The notes below the pieces were generated by a model that searched no databases, was not told where the DNA came from, and was given only the letters and a program-made list of their open reading frames with translations. Below, one piece after another: positions 30,345-41,580 of a stretch of 64,000 bases of DNA. Source of the stretch: Serpentinimonas barnesii. GTDB taxonomy: Bacteria; Pseudomonadota; Gammaproteobacteria; Burkholderiales; Burkholderiaceae_C. The translations under genes were made by a program, and so were the position numbers. How positions within the stretch are numbered: the first letter of the stretch is position 1; every line of letters begins with the position of its first letter. The DNA lies in contig NZ_BAWN01000024.1 in the NCBI RefSeq assembly GCF_000696225.1, positions 1-64,000 of the forward strand, given 5' to 3'.

Positions 30345-30370
30345 TTGCGCGCCGGCTGTGGCTACAATGC
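30345..30370 (+). promoter_or_regulatory. Possible lptA promoter with TACAAT -10 element
   Basis: GGCTACAAT at 30361-30368 is a good -10 element about 30 bases before the lptA start. Candidate TTGCGC elements lie 12 or 24 bases upstream, neither at ideal spacing, so only the -10 is convincing. Confidence 0.3.
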
Positions 30371-30397
30371 CTGCATCGCTTGATTGATGCAATTTTC

Positions 30398-31048
30398 GTG
30401 CCCACCCACACCGCCCCCACCCCCCGCCCCAAGGCTGCCCCGCACTGGCGTGCGCTAGGGCTGGCCTTGCTTCTGGCGTGCTTGGGCGCACCCGCGCTGG
30501 CGCAGCCGAGTGATCGCGAACAACCCATGCTGATCGAGGCCGATGCCCTCCAGCACGACCAAGCTGGGCAAGTCAGCGTTTTCACTGGCAACGTGGTGAT
30601 CACTCAGGGCACGCTGGTGCTGCGCGGCCAGCGCGCCGAGTTGCGCCAAGACGCCCAAGGCAATCAGTCGGGTGTGCTGCAAGGCGCACCCGGTCAGCGC
30701 GCCTTTTTCCGCCAGCAACGCCCGGGGTTGAACGAACTGCTCGAAGGCGAGGCCCTGCGCATCGAGTACGACGCTGCCACAGGCAACCTGCGCTTGGTCG
30801 ACCAGGCCGTGCTGCGCCGACTGCGCGACGGCGCCTTGAGCGACCAAGCCAGCGGCAGCCTGATCGTGGTCAACCGCCTGACCGAGCGCTTCACCGTAGA
30901 CGGCGGCCCGGCGGCGCGCACCCCCGAGAACCCGGCTGGCCGCGTGCGCGCGCTCATCACCCCGCGCCCGGCCGCTGCCCCGGCAGCGCCCGCCGCCCCC
31001 GCCGCCGCTCCGCTTCAAACCAGCCCGCAACTGGAGCCGCGCCGATGA
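30398..31048 (+). CDS. lptA: Lipopolysaccharide transport periplasmic protein LptA
   Basis: 216 residues from a GTG at 30398. The start is uncertain because upstream in-frame TTG codons exist and no strong ribosome-binding site is visible. A Sec signal peptide ends at PALA. The OstA/LptA fold follows: [33 protein letters not shown] and [20 protein letters not shown]. LptA bridges the inner membrane LptBFGC complex and outer membrane LptDE. The C-terminal 25 residues are an Ala-Pro tail. lptC, which usually precedes lptA, is missing here; dsbA occupies that position. The stop overlaps the lptB start. Confidence 0.9.
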   Translation: MPTHTAPTPRPKAAPHWRALGLALLLACLGAPALAQPSDREQPMLIEADALQHDQAGQVSVFTGNVVITQGTLVLRGQRAELRQDAQGNQSGVLQGAPGQRAFFRQQRPGLNELLEGEALRIEYDAATGNLRLVDQAVLRRLRDGALSDQASGSLIVVNRLTERFTVDGGPAARTPENPAGRVRALITPRPAAAPAAPAAPAAAPLQTSPQLEPRR

Positions 31049-31803
31049 CTCAGGCCGCCGAGCGCAGCAGCCTGGAGGTGCGCGGGCTGCAAAAAAGCTA
31101 CGGCCGCCGCCAAGTCGTCAAAGACGTGTCGCTGCGCCTGGCCAGCGCCGAGGTGGTGGGCCTGCTGGGCCCCAACGGGGCCGGCAAGACCACCTCGTTC
31201 TACCTCATCGTCGGGCTCATCCGCCCCGACGCCGGCACCATCTTGCTCGATGGGCAGCGCATCGACCGCCTGCCCATCCACCGCCGCGCCCAGATGGGGC
31301 TGGGCTACCTGCCCCAAGAAGCCTCGATCTTTCGCAAGCTCACGGTGGCCGAAAACGTGCGCGCGGTGCTGGAACTGCAGCGCGACGCCGACGGCCGGCC
31401 GCTGTCGCCGCAGCGCATCGAACAGCGCCTCGATGCCTTGCTGGACGAACTGCACGTGGGCCACTTGCGCGACTCGCCGGCGCCGGCGCTCTCGGGCGGC
31501 GAGCGGCGCCGGGTCGAGATCGCCCGCGCCCTGGCCACCGAGCCGCGCTTCATCCTGCTCGACGAGCCCTTTGCCGGCATCGACCCCATCGCCGTAATCG
31601 AGATCCAGCGCATCATCGGCTTTTTGAAGGAGCGCGGCATCGGCGTGCTCATCACCGACCACAACGTGCGCGAAACGCTGGGCATCTGCGACCACGCCTG
31701 CATCATCAACGAGGGCCGCGTGCTGGCCCAAGGCACGCCGGCCGAGATCGTGGCCAACCCGGAGGTGCGCCGCGTTTATCTGGGCGAGCACTTTCGCCTC
31801 TAA
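31045..31803 (+). CDS. lptB: Lipopolysaccharide export ATPase LptB
   Basis: 252 residues. Walker [11 protein letters not shown], the ABC signature [15 protein letters not shown], Walker [14 protein letters not shown] and the H-loop TDHNV are all intact. The sequence [15 protein letters not shown] is characteristic of LptB. It energises LPS extraction with LptFG. Its ATG overlaps the lptA stop by four bases (ATGA). It is followed 12 bases later by rpoN, the standard proteobacterial order. Confidence 0.96.
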   Translation: MTQAAERSSLEVRGLQKSYGRRQVVKDVSLRLASAEVVGLLGPNGAGKTTSFYLIVGLIRPDAGTILLDGQRIDRLPIHRRAQMGLGYLPQEASIFRKLTVAENVRAVLELQRDADGRPLSPQRIEQRLDALLDELHVGHLRDSPAPALSGGERRRVEIARALATEPRFILLDEPFAGIDPIAVIEIQRIIGFLKERGIGVLITDHNVRETLGICDHACIINEGRVLAQGTPAEIVANPEVRRVYLGEHFRL

Positions 31804-31815
31804 AACTGTGCGGCC

Positions 31816-33408
<1,593 letters not shown>

Positions 33409-33413
33409 ACCCC

Positions 33414-34730
33414 ATGCACAACCTGACCCTGTTCCTGCCCTGCCCCGCCGGGGTGGAAGACTACCTGCTGGCCGAGGTGCAACAGATTTGCCCGGCAGCC
33501 CAAAACGTGCGGCGCCAGCGCGGCGGGGTCGAGCTCACGGGCGACTGGGACGACATGCTGCGCCTGAACCTGCACAGCCGGCTGGCGCAGCGCGTGCTGG
33601 TGCGGCTGGCGCTGCAACCCTGCCCCAATGAAGACGCGCTCTACGAGGCTGCCTACGCCGTGCTATGGGAGCTGTGGTTCACGCCCGCGCAGACCTTCAA
33701 GGTCGAACTCACGGCCCAGCACAGCCCGTTCCAGAGCCTCAATTTTGCCGCCCTGCGCATCAAAGACGCGGTGTGCGACCGCATGCGCGAGCGCCTCGGG
33801 CAGCGCCCCAGCGTGGAGACGCTGCACCCCGAGGTGCGCCTGCACGCCCACCTCGGGCCAGATCAGGTCTGGCTCTACATCGACACCTCGGGCGAGCCCC
33901 TTTTCAAGCGCGGCTGGCGCACCGACACCGGCGATGCGCCGCTCAAAGAGACGCTGGCCGCGGCCATGATCGCCGCCAGCGGCTGGACCGGCTTCGATGC
34001 GCAAGGCCAGCCGCAGCCGCTCTACGACCCCTGCTGCGGCAGCGGCACGGTGGCGATCGAGGCGGCGCAGCGGGCGCTGCACATCGCACCGGGCAAATTG
34101 CGCCGCTTTGGCTTCGAGCGTCTGTTGCCACACCAGCCCGCACGCTGGCAGGCGCTGCGCCAGCAAGCCGTGGCCGCCGAACGGCCCGTGCCGGGTGGCC
34201 GGCCCTTGGTTTTTGGTTCGGATGTGGCGTTTCGGATGGTGGACTTTGCGCGCCGCAACGCCGAGCGCGCCGGCGTGGCGCAGGCCATCGAGTGGCGCGG
34301 CGGCGATGCCCTAGAGCGCCTGCCACCTTGCCCATCGCCGGGGGTGATGCTGCTCAACCCGCCCTATGGCGAGCGCATTGCGGCGGCCGGGGTGGCCGGA
34401 CAGTCGGCGCAAACGCGGGCCCGACCGCAGCCGGCGCAGGGGCTCGTGCCCGGTGCCGGCCGCGAAAGCGCCCGCCACGCCGATGGCGAGGAAAACACGG
34501 CATTTTTCTCGCAACTGGCCAGCCACTGGAAAAAAAACTACGCCGGCTGGACCGCTTGGCTGCTGAGCCCAGACCCCCAACTGCCCTCACACATGCGCCT
34601 CAAAGCCACGCGCAGGGTGCCGCTGTGGAACGGCCCGATCGAATGCCGCCTGTTTCGTTTTGACCTGGTGGCCGGCAGCGCCCGCACACCCCGCGCTGGT
34701 GCCCAGCCCGCCGACCCCGCCCCCGAATAG
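33414..34730 (+). CDS. THUMP-domain 23S rRNA (guanine-N2) methyltransferase, RlmL N-domain type
   Basis: 438 residues. A THUMP RNA-binding domain (about residues 50-160) is followed by the UPF0020 methyltransferase domain. YDPCCGSGTVAIEA is the S-adenosylmethionine motif and LLNPPYGERI the catalytic NPPY motif. This arrangement equals the N-terminal half of E. coli RlmL (YcbY), which makes m2G2445, and other class I RNA methyltransferases. Between the NPPY motif and the last strands about 40 residues of low-complexity sequence are inserted. It begins 6 bases after rpoN. Target position in rRNA is inferred by family. Confidence 0.88.
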   Translation: MHNLTLFLPCPAGVEDYLLAEVQQICPAAQNVRRQRGGVELTGDWDDMLRLNLHSRLAQRVLVRLALQPCPNEDALYEAAYAVLWELWFTPAQTFKVELTAQHSPFQSLNFAALRIKDAVCDRMRERLGQRPSVETLHPEVRLHAHLGPDQVWLYIDTSGEPLFKRGWRTDTGDAPLKETLAAAMIAASGWTGFDAQGQPQPLYDPCCGSGTVAIEAAQRALHIAPGKLRRFGFERLLPHQPARWQALRQQAVAAERPVPGGRPLVFGSDVAFRMVDFARRNAERAGVAQAIEWRGGDALERLPPCPSPGVMLLNPPYGERIAAAGVAGQSAQTRARPQPAQGLVPGAGRESARHADGEENTAFFSQLASHWKKNYAGWTAWLLSPDPQLPSHMRLKATRRVPLWNGPIECRLFRFDLVAGSARTPRAGAQPADPAPE

Positions 34731-34796
34731 CACACAACTATGTTGGCTATACGGGCTTTTTGACCGGCCCAGCCGATGTCTGTGCGGAACTTGGTT

Positions 34797-34914
34797 TATA
34801 CTTTCCTCGGGTCGTTTAACACCGGCCCCCCGCTTTTCCTCCCTGAGCGGGCGCCTTTGTGTGTGACAGCAAAAAGGCTTCCAAACCTGGCTCCTCTAGA
34901 GCCAGGTTTTTTTT
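34797..34914 (+). ncRNA. Candidate small RNA or 3' leader ending in a strong terminator
   Basis: After the methyltransferase stop there is a TATACT -10 element (34797-34802) without a good -35. A CCCGCT/AGCGGG stem (34829-34851) follows, then a short A-rich spacer and a ten-base-pair terminator with eight U. A transcript of about 100 bases would result. I see no coding capacity with a ribosome-binding site. It may equally be the 3' untranslated end of the argS to methyltransferase transcript. Confidence 0.3.
34884..34914 (+). terminator. Strong rho-independent terminator
   Basis: AACCTGGCTC (34884-34893) pairs perfectly with GAGCCAGGTT (34899-34908) across a five-base loop, and the T run extends to eight. 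It closes the plus-strand block that starts at argS and precedes the minus-strand zinc-ribbon gene. Confidence 0.9.
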
Positions 34915-34954
34915 CGCCTGCTTTCTGCGGGCACCGGCTCGGTGCGTGGCGGCT

Positions 34955-35308
34955 TCAGTCAAAAATATCGCTCAGCCACGATTTTTTCTTTCTCTGCCCG
35001 GAGCCTGCGGCAAAACCGCCCAAGGGTCCGCCCGTCAGGCCACCGGCCAAGCCCCCCAGTTTGCTGCCCAGCCCGCCGCCCTGGGTGAAGCCACCGCTGC
35101 GCTTGCGAAAGTCGGAGTCTGCAAAATCCGGTTGACGCACCTGGGCGCCGCTGCGCCCGGCAGGGGCTTGGCCGAGGCTGCGCTCGATCAGCTTGTCGAG
35201 CTCGCCACGGTCCAGCCAGACGCCACGGCACTGGGGGCAGTAGTCGATCTCGACGCCTTGGCGGTCGCTCATCAGCAGCTCCACATCCACACAATTGGGG
35301 CATTTCAT
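34955..35308 (-). CDS. TFIIB-type zinc-ribbon protein
   Basis: 117 residues. Two CxxC pairs (MKCPNCVDVEL and YCPQCRGVWLDRGELDKL) form the zf-TFIIB zinc ribbon typical of small bacterial proteins of this family. The linker after it is glycine-rich (FTQGGGLGSKLGGLAGG and beyond), and the tail is KKSWLSDIFD. AAGGAG eight bases upstream supports the ATG. Function of the family is unknown; relatives are found near nuclease, stress and motility genes. It is divergent from the NhaR-like regulator. Confidence 0.8.
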   Translation of the reverse strand: MKCPNCVDVELLMSDRQGVEIDYCPQCRGVWLDRGELDKLIERSLGQAPAGRSGAQVRQPDFADSDFRKRSGGFTQGGGLGSKLGGLAGGLTGGPLGGFAAGSGQRKKKSWLSDIFD

Positions 35309-35411
35309 ACGCGGCTCCTTGAGGCCAGTTGAGGGGAGTTTGCAGTCTAGGGCTTCTGGTGTCCTAGAAAAAGCAGAAAATCAGACAATCTCTTATCGCA
35401 ACAAGCTGAAC

Positions 35412-36299
35412 ATGAGCCTGGCCTACAGCTACCGCCACCTGTACTACTTCTGGATCGTGGCCCAGGAAGGCGGCATGTCCAAGGCCGCCGCACGGCTCGA
35501 CATGGCGGTGCAAACCGTCAGCGCCCAAGTGCGCGAGCTGGAAAAAGCGCTGGGCTGCCAGTTGCTCAAGCCGGCTGGGCGCGGCGTGGCCCTGACCGAG
35601 GCCGGTGTGCTGGCTGCGCGCCAGGCGCAGCAGATTTTTGAGCTCGGCGAGGCGCTGCCCACGCTGCTGCGCCAAGCGGCGCTGGCGCCCCGGGTGCGGC
35701 TGGCCGTGGGCCTGGCCGACGGGCTGCCCAAGCTGGAGGTGCTGCGCCTGCTGCGCCCGGTGCTGGATGTGCCCGATCTGCACCTGATCTGCCACGACGG
35801 CGAGATCGACGACCTGCTGGCCGACCTGGCCATGCACCGGCTCGATGTGGTGCTCACCGACCACCCGGTGAGCAGCCGCGCCCACCTGAAGGTGCACCAC
35901 CACCGCCTGGCCAGCAGCGCCTACGGCTGGTTTGCTGCGCCGCCCTGGTTGCACGCCGCCCAGCGCGCCTTCCCGGCTGCGCTACAAGGGCTGCCGCTGC
36001 TGCTGCCCACGCGCCACGCCAGCGTGCGCGCGCAGCTCGACCAGTGGCTGGCGCGGCATGGCCTGACGCCGCGCATCGCGGGCGAGTTTGAAGACAGCGC
36101 CCTGCTCGAAACCTTTGGCGGCCAGGGCATGGGGGTATTCCCGGCGGCGCTGGCGCTGGCCGAAACCCTGCAACAGCGCCACGGCGCGGCCCTCGTCGGC
36201 GTGTGCGAGGGCGTGTCAGCCCCCTGCTACGCCCTCAGCCTAGAGCGCCGGGTGGCGCACCCGCTGCTGCGCCGCCTGCTTGAACAGGAGGGGGCTTGA
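35412..36299 (+). CDS. nhaR: NhaR-like LysR regulator
   Basis: 295 residues starting at MSLAYSYRHLYYFWIVAQEG, which matches the NhaR subgroup (LNYNHLYYFWxVA). The helix-turn-helix runs through MSKAAARLDMAVQTVSAQV. NhaR in E. coli activates the sodium/proton antiporter gene nhaA. No nhaA is present here, so the target is open. It is convergent with cysA and separated from it by 22 bases. In several betaproteobacteria such a regulator sits next to transport genes without being their controller. Confidence 0.78.
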   Translation: MSLAYSYRHLYYFWIVAQEGGMSKAAARLDMAVQTVSAQVRELEKALGCQLLKPAGRGVALTEAGVLAARQAQQIFELGEALPTLLRQAALAPRVRLAVGLADGLPKLEVLRLLRPVLDVPDLHLICHDGEIDDLLADLAMHRLDVVLTDHPVSSRAHLKVHHHRLASSAYGWFAAPPWLHAAQRAFPAALQGLPLLLPTRHASVRAQLDQWLARHGLTPRIAGEFEDSALLETFGGQGMGVFPAALALAETLQQRHGAALVGVCEGVSAPCYALSLERRVAHPLLRRLLEQEGA

Positions 36300-36321
36300 T
36301 CTGCTGCTTGCTGGCCCGCCC

Positions 36322-37410
36322 TTAGGCCGGCTGCGGCTGCAAAAACACGCGCGCCTTCTTGGGCGATAGCAGCACCCGATCGCCCTCTTTAAGACCCAGC
36401 GCGCGCAGCCGCTCGGCCGGTATCTGGGCCTCGATCAGCGGGTCGTGCCCATCGGGGGCTTCGGCGTCCAGCGGCTGCAGCTCGAGGCGCGCAATCGGCC
36501 CGACCACCACCAGACGCTGCAATTCGGCCGCAATCCCCACCGCGCCCGGGCGCCAGCGCTCCACCTCCAGGTCGTGCGGGCGCACATAAGCAAAGGCTTG
36601 CGCGTCCTGCGCCAGCGCGTGCTCGGGCGTGTCGATCGCCACCCCTTCGAGGTGCAACTGGCCCTCGTGGGCGCGGCCGTGAAACAGGTTCACATCGCCC
36701 AGAAAACCATAGACGAAGGGGCTGGCCGGGTGCTCCCACACCTGCTGCGGCGTGCCCACCTGCTCGATGCGGCCCTGGTTCATCAGCACCACGCGGTCGG
36801 CCACTTCCAGCGCTTCCTCTTGGTCGTGGGTGACGAAGATGCTGGTCACCTGCAGCTCGTCGTGCAGGCGGCGCAGCCAGCGCCGCAGCTCCTTGCGCAC
36901 CTTGGCGTCGAGCGCGCCAAAGGGCTCGTCGAGCAGCAGCACGCGCGGCTGCACCGCCAGCGCGCGCGCCAGCGCAATGCGTTGGCGCTGCCCGCCCGAG
37001 AGCTGCGAAGGGTAGCGGTCCGCCAGCCAGTCGAGCTGCACCAGGCTCAGCAGCTCGTGCACGCGCTCTTTTATCTGTGCCTCGCTCGGGCGCTCGCGGC
37101 GCGGTTTCACGCGCAGCCCAAAGGCCACGTTCTCAAACACCGTCATGTGCCGAAACAGGGCGTAGTGCTGGAACACAAAGCCCACGTTGCGCTCGCGCAC
37201 GTGCACGTCGGTGGTGTCTTGGCCGCTGAACAAAATGTGCCCATGCTCGGGCGTTTCCAACCCAGCGATGATGCGCAGCAGCGTGGTTTTGCCGCAGCCC
37301 GAGGGACCCAGCAGCGCCAGCAGCTCGCCCGATTCGATGTCGAGGTCGATGTTTTTCAGCGCGTGAAAGTTGCCAAAATGCTTGGAAACTTGGCGGATTT
37401 CGATGCTCAT
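36322..37410 (-). CDS. cysA: Sulfate/thiosulfate ABC transporter ATP-binding protein
   Basis: 362 residues. Walker [13 protein letters not shown], the Q-loop, the signature [15 protein letters not shown], Walker [12 protein letters not shown] and the switch histidine VTHDQEEA are intact. The C-terminal TOBE region (residues about 240-360) identifies the CysA/PotA-type importer subfamily. The start [19 protein letters not shown] is strongly CysA-like. It is last in the operon sbp-sbp-cysT-cysW-cysA. Confidence 0.93.
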   Translation of the reverse strand: MSIEIRQVSKHFGNFHALKNIDLDIESGELLALLGPSGCGKTTLLRIIAGLETPEHGHILFSGQDTTDVHVRERNVGFVFQHYALFRHMTVFENVAFGLRVKPRRERPSEAQIKERVHELLSLVQLDWLADRYPSQLSGGQRQRIALARALAVQPRVLLLDEPFGALDAKVRKELRRWLRRLHDELQVTSIFVTHDQEEALEVADRVVLMNQGRIEQVGTPQQVWEHPASPFVYGFLGDVNLFHGRAHEGQLHLEGVAIDTPEHALAQDAQAFAYVRPHDLEVERWRPGAVGIAAELQRLVVVGPIARLELQPLDAEAPDGHDPLIEAQIPAERLRALGLKEGDRVLLSPKKARVFLQPQPA

Positions 37411-37446
37411 GGGGTGTCTTTCAAAATATCTTTTGCGTGCCGGGCT

Positions 37447-38379
37447 TCAAATCGGGCGCCCGGCCCATGACGGACTGGCGGCGCCAGCGGCTGCGCCGGG
37501 GCGCTCGGGCGCCATGGCGTCGAGGGCCTTCATTTCGCGCTCCATGCGCCACTCGGAAACCGACTTGATCACCAGCGTCACCAGCGCCAGCAGCGCCAGC
37601 AGCGAGGCCACGGCAAAGGCCGCCACCGACTGGAATTCGTTGTACAGCACCTCCACGTGCAGCGGCATGGTGTTGGTCTGGCCACGGATGTGGCCCGACA
37701 CCACCGAGACCGCGCCAAACTCGCCCATGGCGCGTGCGTTGCACAAAATCACGCCGTAGATCAGGCCCCACTTGATATTGGGCAGGGTCACGCGCCAAAA
37801 GGTCTGCCAGCCGCTGGCCCCAAGCACCAGCGCCGCCTGCTCCTCGTCGGTGCCCTGCGCCTGCATGAGCGGAATCAGCTCGCGGGCGATGAAGGGGAAG
37901 GTGATGAACAGCGTGGCCAGCACAATGCCCGGCACGGCAAAGATGATCTGGATGCCGCGCTCGTCCAGCCACGGCCCAAACCAGCCCTGGGCCCCGAACA
38001 CCAGCACGTAAATCAAGCCCGCCACCACCGGCGAGACCGAAAACGGCAGGTCGATCAGCGTGGTCAGGAAAGACTTGCCCCAGAACTCGAACTTGGCCAC
38101 CGCCCACGCCGCCGCCACCCCAAACACCAGGCTCAGCGGCACCGTGATCGCGGCCACCAGCAGCGTGAGCCGAATGGCCGACATGGCGTAGGGGTCGCGC
38201 AGGGCCTCGATATACGCCCCCCAGCCCAGCCGCAGCGCCTCGGTGAACACCGCCAGCAGCGGCAGCACCAGGAACAGGAACATAAAGCCCAGCGCCAGCC
38301 CGATCAGCAGGCGCCGCACCCAGGGTGCCTCGCCTTGGCGCACGCCGACGCGCCCGGAGCGCCCCTCCGCGGCGCTCAC
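37447..38379 (-). CDS. cysW: Sulfate ABC transporter permease CysW
   Basis: 310 residues with six membrane helices. The EAA loop reads [20 protein letters not shown]. The surrounding [20 protein letters not shown] is diagnostic of CysW. Together with CysT it forms the channel. Its ATG overlaps the cysT stop by four bases, so translation is coupled. The last 30 residues are Ala-Pro rich. The gap to cysA is 36 bases. Confidence 0.94.
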   Translation of the reverse strand: MSAAEGRSGRVGVRQGEAPWVRRLLIGLALGFMFLFLVLPLLAVFTEALRLGWGAYIEALRDPYAMSAIRLTLLVAAITVPLSLVFGVAAAWAVAKFEFWGKSFLTTLIDLPFSVSPVVAGLIYVLVFGAQGWFGPWLDERGIQIIFAVPGIVLATLFITFPFIARELIPLMQAQGTDEEQAALVLGASGWQTFWRVTLPNIKWGLIYGVILCNARAMGEFGAVSVVSGHIRGQTNTMPLHVEVLYNEFQSVAAFAVASLLALLALVTLVIKSVSEWRMEREMKALDAMAPERPGAAAGAASPSWAGRPI

Positions 38380-39296
38380 AGGCCACCCCCGGAGCGGCTG
38401 CGCTGCCAGCCTTGCAAAGCGTTGATGGCCAGCAGCATGACGAAGGAAAACAGCAGCATCACCGAAGCCAGCGCCACCGCACCCTGGTAGTCAAAGGCTT
38501 CTAGGCGGCCGATGATCACCAGCGGCACGATCTCCGACACCATGGGGATGTTGCCGGCAATGAAGATCACCGAGCCAAACTCCCCCACACCGCGCGCAAA
38601 GGCCATGGCAAAGCCGGTCATGAGCGCTGGGATGATGGTCGGCAAAATCACGCGCCAAAATATCTGCCAGCGCGTCGCCCCCAGGCACTGCGCTGCTTCT
38701 TCGAGCTCGCGTTCGGCGTCTTGCAGCACCGGCTGCACCGTGCGCACCACAAAGGGCAGACCGACAAAGATGAGCGCAATCACCACCCCGGTCGGGTTGA
38801 AGGCGAGCTGGATGCCCAGCGGCTCAAAGAACTGCCCGATCCAGCCGTTGCCGGCCAAAATCGCAGCCAGCGCAATGCCCGCCACCGCTGTCGGCAAGGC
38901 AAAGGGCAGGTCCACCAGCGCATCGACAATCTTTTTGCCGGGGAAGGTGTAGCGCACCAGCACCCAGGCCAGCAGCAGCCCAAACACCAGGTTGAACAGC
39001 GCCGCCAGCAGCGCCGCCCCAAACGAGAGCCGGTAAGCCGCCAGCGCCCGCGGTGTGGTGGCCGCGTCCCAGAACTCGGCCCAGCTCATCTCAAAAGTTT
39101 TGAGTATCAGCGCCGCCAGCGGAATCAGCACGATCAGGCTGAGGTAGAACACCGTGTAACCCAGCGCCAGGTGAAAGCCGGGCAGCACGCGCTTGACCGC
39201 GCGCCGCTTGGTTTGCGTCTGCGCCTGCGGCGCGCCGGGTTTGCGCCCACCAGGCGCTGCCGCGCCCTCGAGCACCAGAGCGGATGCGGCAGCCAT
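38376..39296 (-). CDS. cysT: Sulfate ABC transporter permease CysT
   Basis: 306 residues. Six hydrophobic helices are present. The EAA loop reads [20 protein letters not shown], and [20 protein letters not shown] is typical of CysT (CysU). The N-terminal 30 residues ([17 protein letters not shown]) are a basic cytoplasmic extension. The start codon directly abuts the stop of the second binding protein, and the stop overlaps cysW. Confidence 0.94.
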   Translation of the reverse strand: MAAASALVLEGAAAPGGRKPGAPQAQTQTKRRAVKRVLPGFHLALGYTVFYLSLIVLIPLAALILKTFEMSWAEFWDAATTPRALAAYRLSFGAALLAALFNLVFGLLLAWVLVRYTFPGKKIVDALVDLPFALPTAVAGIALAAILAGNGWIGQFFEPLGIQLAFNPTGVVIALIFVGLPFVVRTVQPVLQDAERELEEAAQCLGATRWQIFWRVILPTIIPALMTGFAMAFARGVGEFGSVIFIAGNIPMVSEIVPLVIIGRLEAFDYQGAVALASVMLLFSFVMLLAINALQGWQRSRSGGGL

Positions 39297-40307
39297 TTAG
39301 CGTCGCGCCTCGAAAATCTGGTCGAAGGTGCCGCCGTCGTTGAAATGCACCCGCTGCGCCTCGGCCCAGGAGCCAAAGTGTTGCTCCACGGTAAAGAGCC
39401 GGATCGGGCGCAGGGTTTGGGCGTGGCGGCGCAGCACCTCGGGGTTGCGCGGGCGGAAGTGGTGCCGCGCCGCAATCTCTTGCCCCTGCTCGCTGTAGAG
39501 GAAGTTCAGGTAGGCCGTGGCCAGCTCGCGCGAGCCGCGCTGGTTCACGGTGCGCTCCACCAGCGCCACCGGGTTTTCAGTGAGCAGGCTCACGCTCGGG
39601 TGCACCACATCCACACGCCCGACGCCAAACTCGCGCTCGACCGAAATCACTTCCGACTCAAAGGTCACCAGCACGTCGCCGATGTTGCGCTGCAAAAACA
39701 CCCCGGTGGCATCGCGCCCGCCGCGCGCCAGCACCGGCACGTTGCGGTAGAGCTGGCGCACGAAGGCGGCGGCATCGGCGTCGCTGCCACCCTTGCTGCG
39801 CACATAGCCCCAAGCCGCCAGATAAGCCATGCGACCGTTGCCACCGGTCTTGGGGTTGACCACCACCACCTGCACGCCGGGGCGGATCAGGTCGCTCCAG
39901 TCGCGGATGTTTTTCGGGTTGCCTTGGCGCACCAGAAACAGCATGGTGGAGGTGGTGGGCACCGCCTGGTTGGCAAAGCGCTGGCGCCAGTCGGTGGCCA
40001 CCACGCCGCGGCTGACCAAAAAGTCGATGTCGGTGACGGTGTTCATGGTTACCACATCGGCTGCCAGCCCGTCGGCCACTGCGCGTGCCTGGGCGCTGGA
40101 GCCGGCGTGCGACATGTCGATGCGCAGCTCGGGCGCGCCGCGCTGCTGCTGCTGCTGTGCGACAAAGGCGGCGTTGATCTCGCGGTAAAACTCGCGCGAC
40201 ACGTCGAACGACACATTGAGCAGGGTGCCCTGCGCCAGCGCCCAAGGGCTGAACAGCAGGGTAAAAAGGGCAAAAACGGCCAACAGGCCACGCTTACTGG
40301 GTTTCAT
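39297..40307 (-). CDS. sbp: Sulfate-binding periplasmic protein, Sec-type signal
   Basis: 336 residues from the ATG at 40307, which has GGAG at the usual distance. The signal peptide MKPSKRGLLAVFALFTLLF ends at PWALAQ, an ordinary Sec signal. The mature protein is a class I sulfate-binding protein with LLNVSFDVSREFYREINAAF, PKTGGNGRMAYLAAWGY and FQRNIGDVL-like regions. It is a paralogue of the upstream gene at 40429. Either could be CysP (thiosulfate) or Sbp (sulfate). It abuts cysT. Confidence 0.9.
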   Translation of the reverse strand: MKPSKRGLLAVFALFTLLFSPWALAQGTLLNVSFDVSREFYREINAAFVAQQQQQRGAPELRIDMSHAGSSAQARAVADGLAADVVTMNTVTDIDFLVSRGVVATDWRQRFANQAVPTTSTMLFLVRQGNPKNIRDWSDLIRPGVQVVVVNPKTGGNGRMAYLAAWGYVRSKGGSDADAAAFVRQLYRNVPVLARGGRDATGVFLQRNIGDVLVTFESEVISVEREFGVGRVDVVHPSVSLLTENPVALVERTVNQRGSRELATAYLNFLYSEQGQEIAARHHFRPRNPEVLRRHAQTLRPIRLFTVEQHFGSWAEAQRVHFNDGGTFDQIFEARR

Positions 40308-40428
40308 GAGAGGGGCTCCAAGGGCTAGAGGCATACGGTGCGAAGCGCGAGTGTGCCCCGGCTTCTTCATATGACAAACTACTTTGTTTTTGTTTTTAAA
40401 TAGCTTTTGATTGTTTGCTGCCCTGGCT

Positions 40429-41463
40429 TTAGCGCCGCTGCGTAAAAATCTGGTCAAACAGCGCCCCTTCGGCAAAGTGCTCGCGGGTGGCGTTGCTCCA
40501 GCCGCCAAAGGCTTCGTCGATGGTGAACAAGGTCAGCGCCGGGAACTGGCGCGCATACTTGGCCTGTGCCGCGGCCGAGCGCGGGCGGTAGAAGTGTTTG
40601 CCGACCAGGTCTTGCCCGGCTTCGCTGTAGAGGTGTTCCAAGTAGGCCTGGGCTGCGGCGCGGCTGCCTTTGCGCTCCACGTTGCGGTCCACCACCGTCA
40701 CCGGGGGCTCGGCCAAGATGCTGATGCTGGGGTATACGAAATCCACCCGCTGCCCAAATTCTTTTTCCAGCAAATGGGCCTCGTTCTCCCAGGCCAGCAG
40801 CACGTCGCCCTGGTTGCGCTGCGCAAAGCTGGTGGCGGCACCGCGGGCGCCCACATCGAGCACTGGCACGTTGCGGTACAGGCGCGTGATGAAGTCGCGT
40901 GCGCCGGCCACGCTGCCGCTTTGGCGGCGCGCAAACTCCCATGCCGCCAAGTAGTTCCAGCGCGCCCCGCCCGAGCTTTTGGGGTTGGGCGTGACCACGC
41001 GCACATCCGGGCGCACCAGGTCGCCCCAGTCGCGGATGTTTTTCGGGTTGCCGCTGCGCACCACAAAGATGATGGTCGAGGTGTAGGGCGTGCTGTTGTG
41101 CGGCAGGCGGCGCTGCCAGTCGCGCGGCACCCAGTTGCCGTTGTGGTGCAAGGCGTCGATGTCAGCCGCCAGGGCCAGCGTGGCCACGTCGGCGGCCAGC
41201 CCGTCGATGATGGCGCGCGCTTGCCGCCCGGAGCCACCGTGCGCTTGCTGAAAAGACAGCGCTTGGCCAGTGCGCTCGCGCCAGTGCTGAGCAAACAAGG
41301 GGTTGAACTCGGCGTAGAGCTCGCGCGTGGGGTCGTAGGAAACGTTGAGCAGCGTCAGCGGCGCGGCGGGGGTGGCTGGTGTGGAAGCACTGGCAAGGCT
41401 CAAGGCGGCGGGGCCGATGGCGCTGGCACCCAGCAATTGCAGGAATTGGCGGCGATGCGTCAT
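40429..41463 (-). CDS. Sulfate-binding periplasmic protein, twin-arginine-type signal
   Basis: 344 residues. The N-terminus [20 protein letters not shown] has the RRxFL pattern of a Tat signal. The mature sequence parallels the next gene: [40 protein letters not shown] and [16 protein letters not shown]. It is first in the five-gene sulfate operon, and its promoter has a perfect TATAAT. Two binding proteins with different export routes in tandem is unusual. Assignment to sulfate rather than thiosulfate or molybdate rests on family and context. Confidence 0.88.
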   Translation of the reverse strand: MTHRRQFLQLLGASAIGPAALSLASASTPATPAAPLTLLNVSYDPTRELYAEFNPLFAQHWRERTGQALSFQQAHGGSGRQARAIIDGLAADVATLALAADIDALHHNGNWVPRDWQRRLPHNSTPYTSTIIFVVRSGNPKNIRDWGDLVRPDVRVVTPNPKSSGGARWNYLAAWEFARRQSGSVAGARDFITRLYRNVPVLDVGARGAATSFAQRNQGDVLLAWENEAHLLEKEFGQRVDFVYPSISILAEPPVTVVDRNVERKGSRAAAQAYLEHLYSEAGQDLVGKHFYRPRSAAAQAKYARQFPALTLFTIDEAFGGWSNATREHFAEGALFDQIFTQRR

Positions 41464-41530
41464 GAAAAAATCCTCGGTGATTGAAGCGTGGTGGCCTCAT
41501 CATGCAAGGGTTTCCTCAAAACTCCAACGA

Positions 41531-41560
41531 ATTATATTTCGTAACGTTATGCTTTCTGGC
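41531..41560 (-). promoter_or_regulatory. Promoter of the sulfate operon, likely CysB-type activated
   Basis: On the minus strand a perfect TATAAT lies at 41536-41531, about 65 bases before the first binding-protein gene. The -35 region is poor. AT-rich repeats (TTATAGCC, GCATAACGTTACG) lie where CysB normally binds. A perfect -10 with a weak -35 is the pattern of an activator-dependent promoter. Confidence 0.45.
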
Positions 41561-41580
41561 TATAAACACTTGGCCACGGC

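Noticed and set aside
34776-35135. A 119-codon plus-strand frame after the RNA methyltransferase
   Set aside because: It crosses the strong terminator and lies opposite the zinc-ribbon gene; no ribosome-binding site or domain.
38721-40328. A 535-codon open frame on the plus strand opposite the sulfate genes
   Set aside because: It mirrors cysT and sbp on the minus strand, has His/Gln/Arg-rich composition typical of antisense frames in GC-rich DNA, and no family motif.
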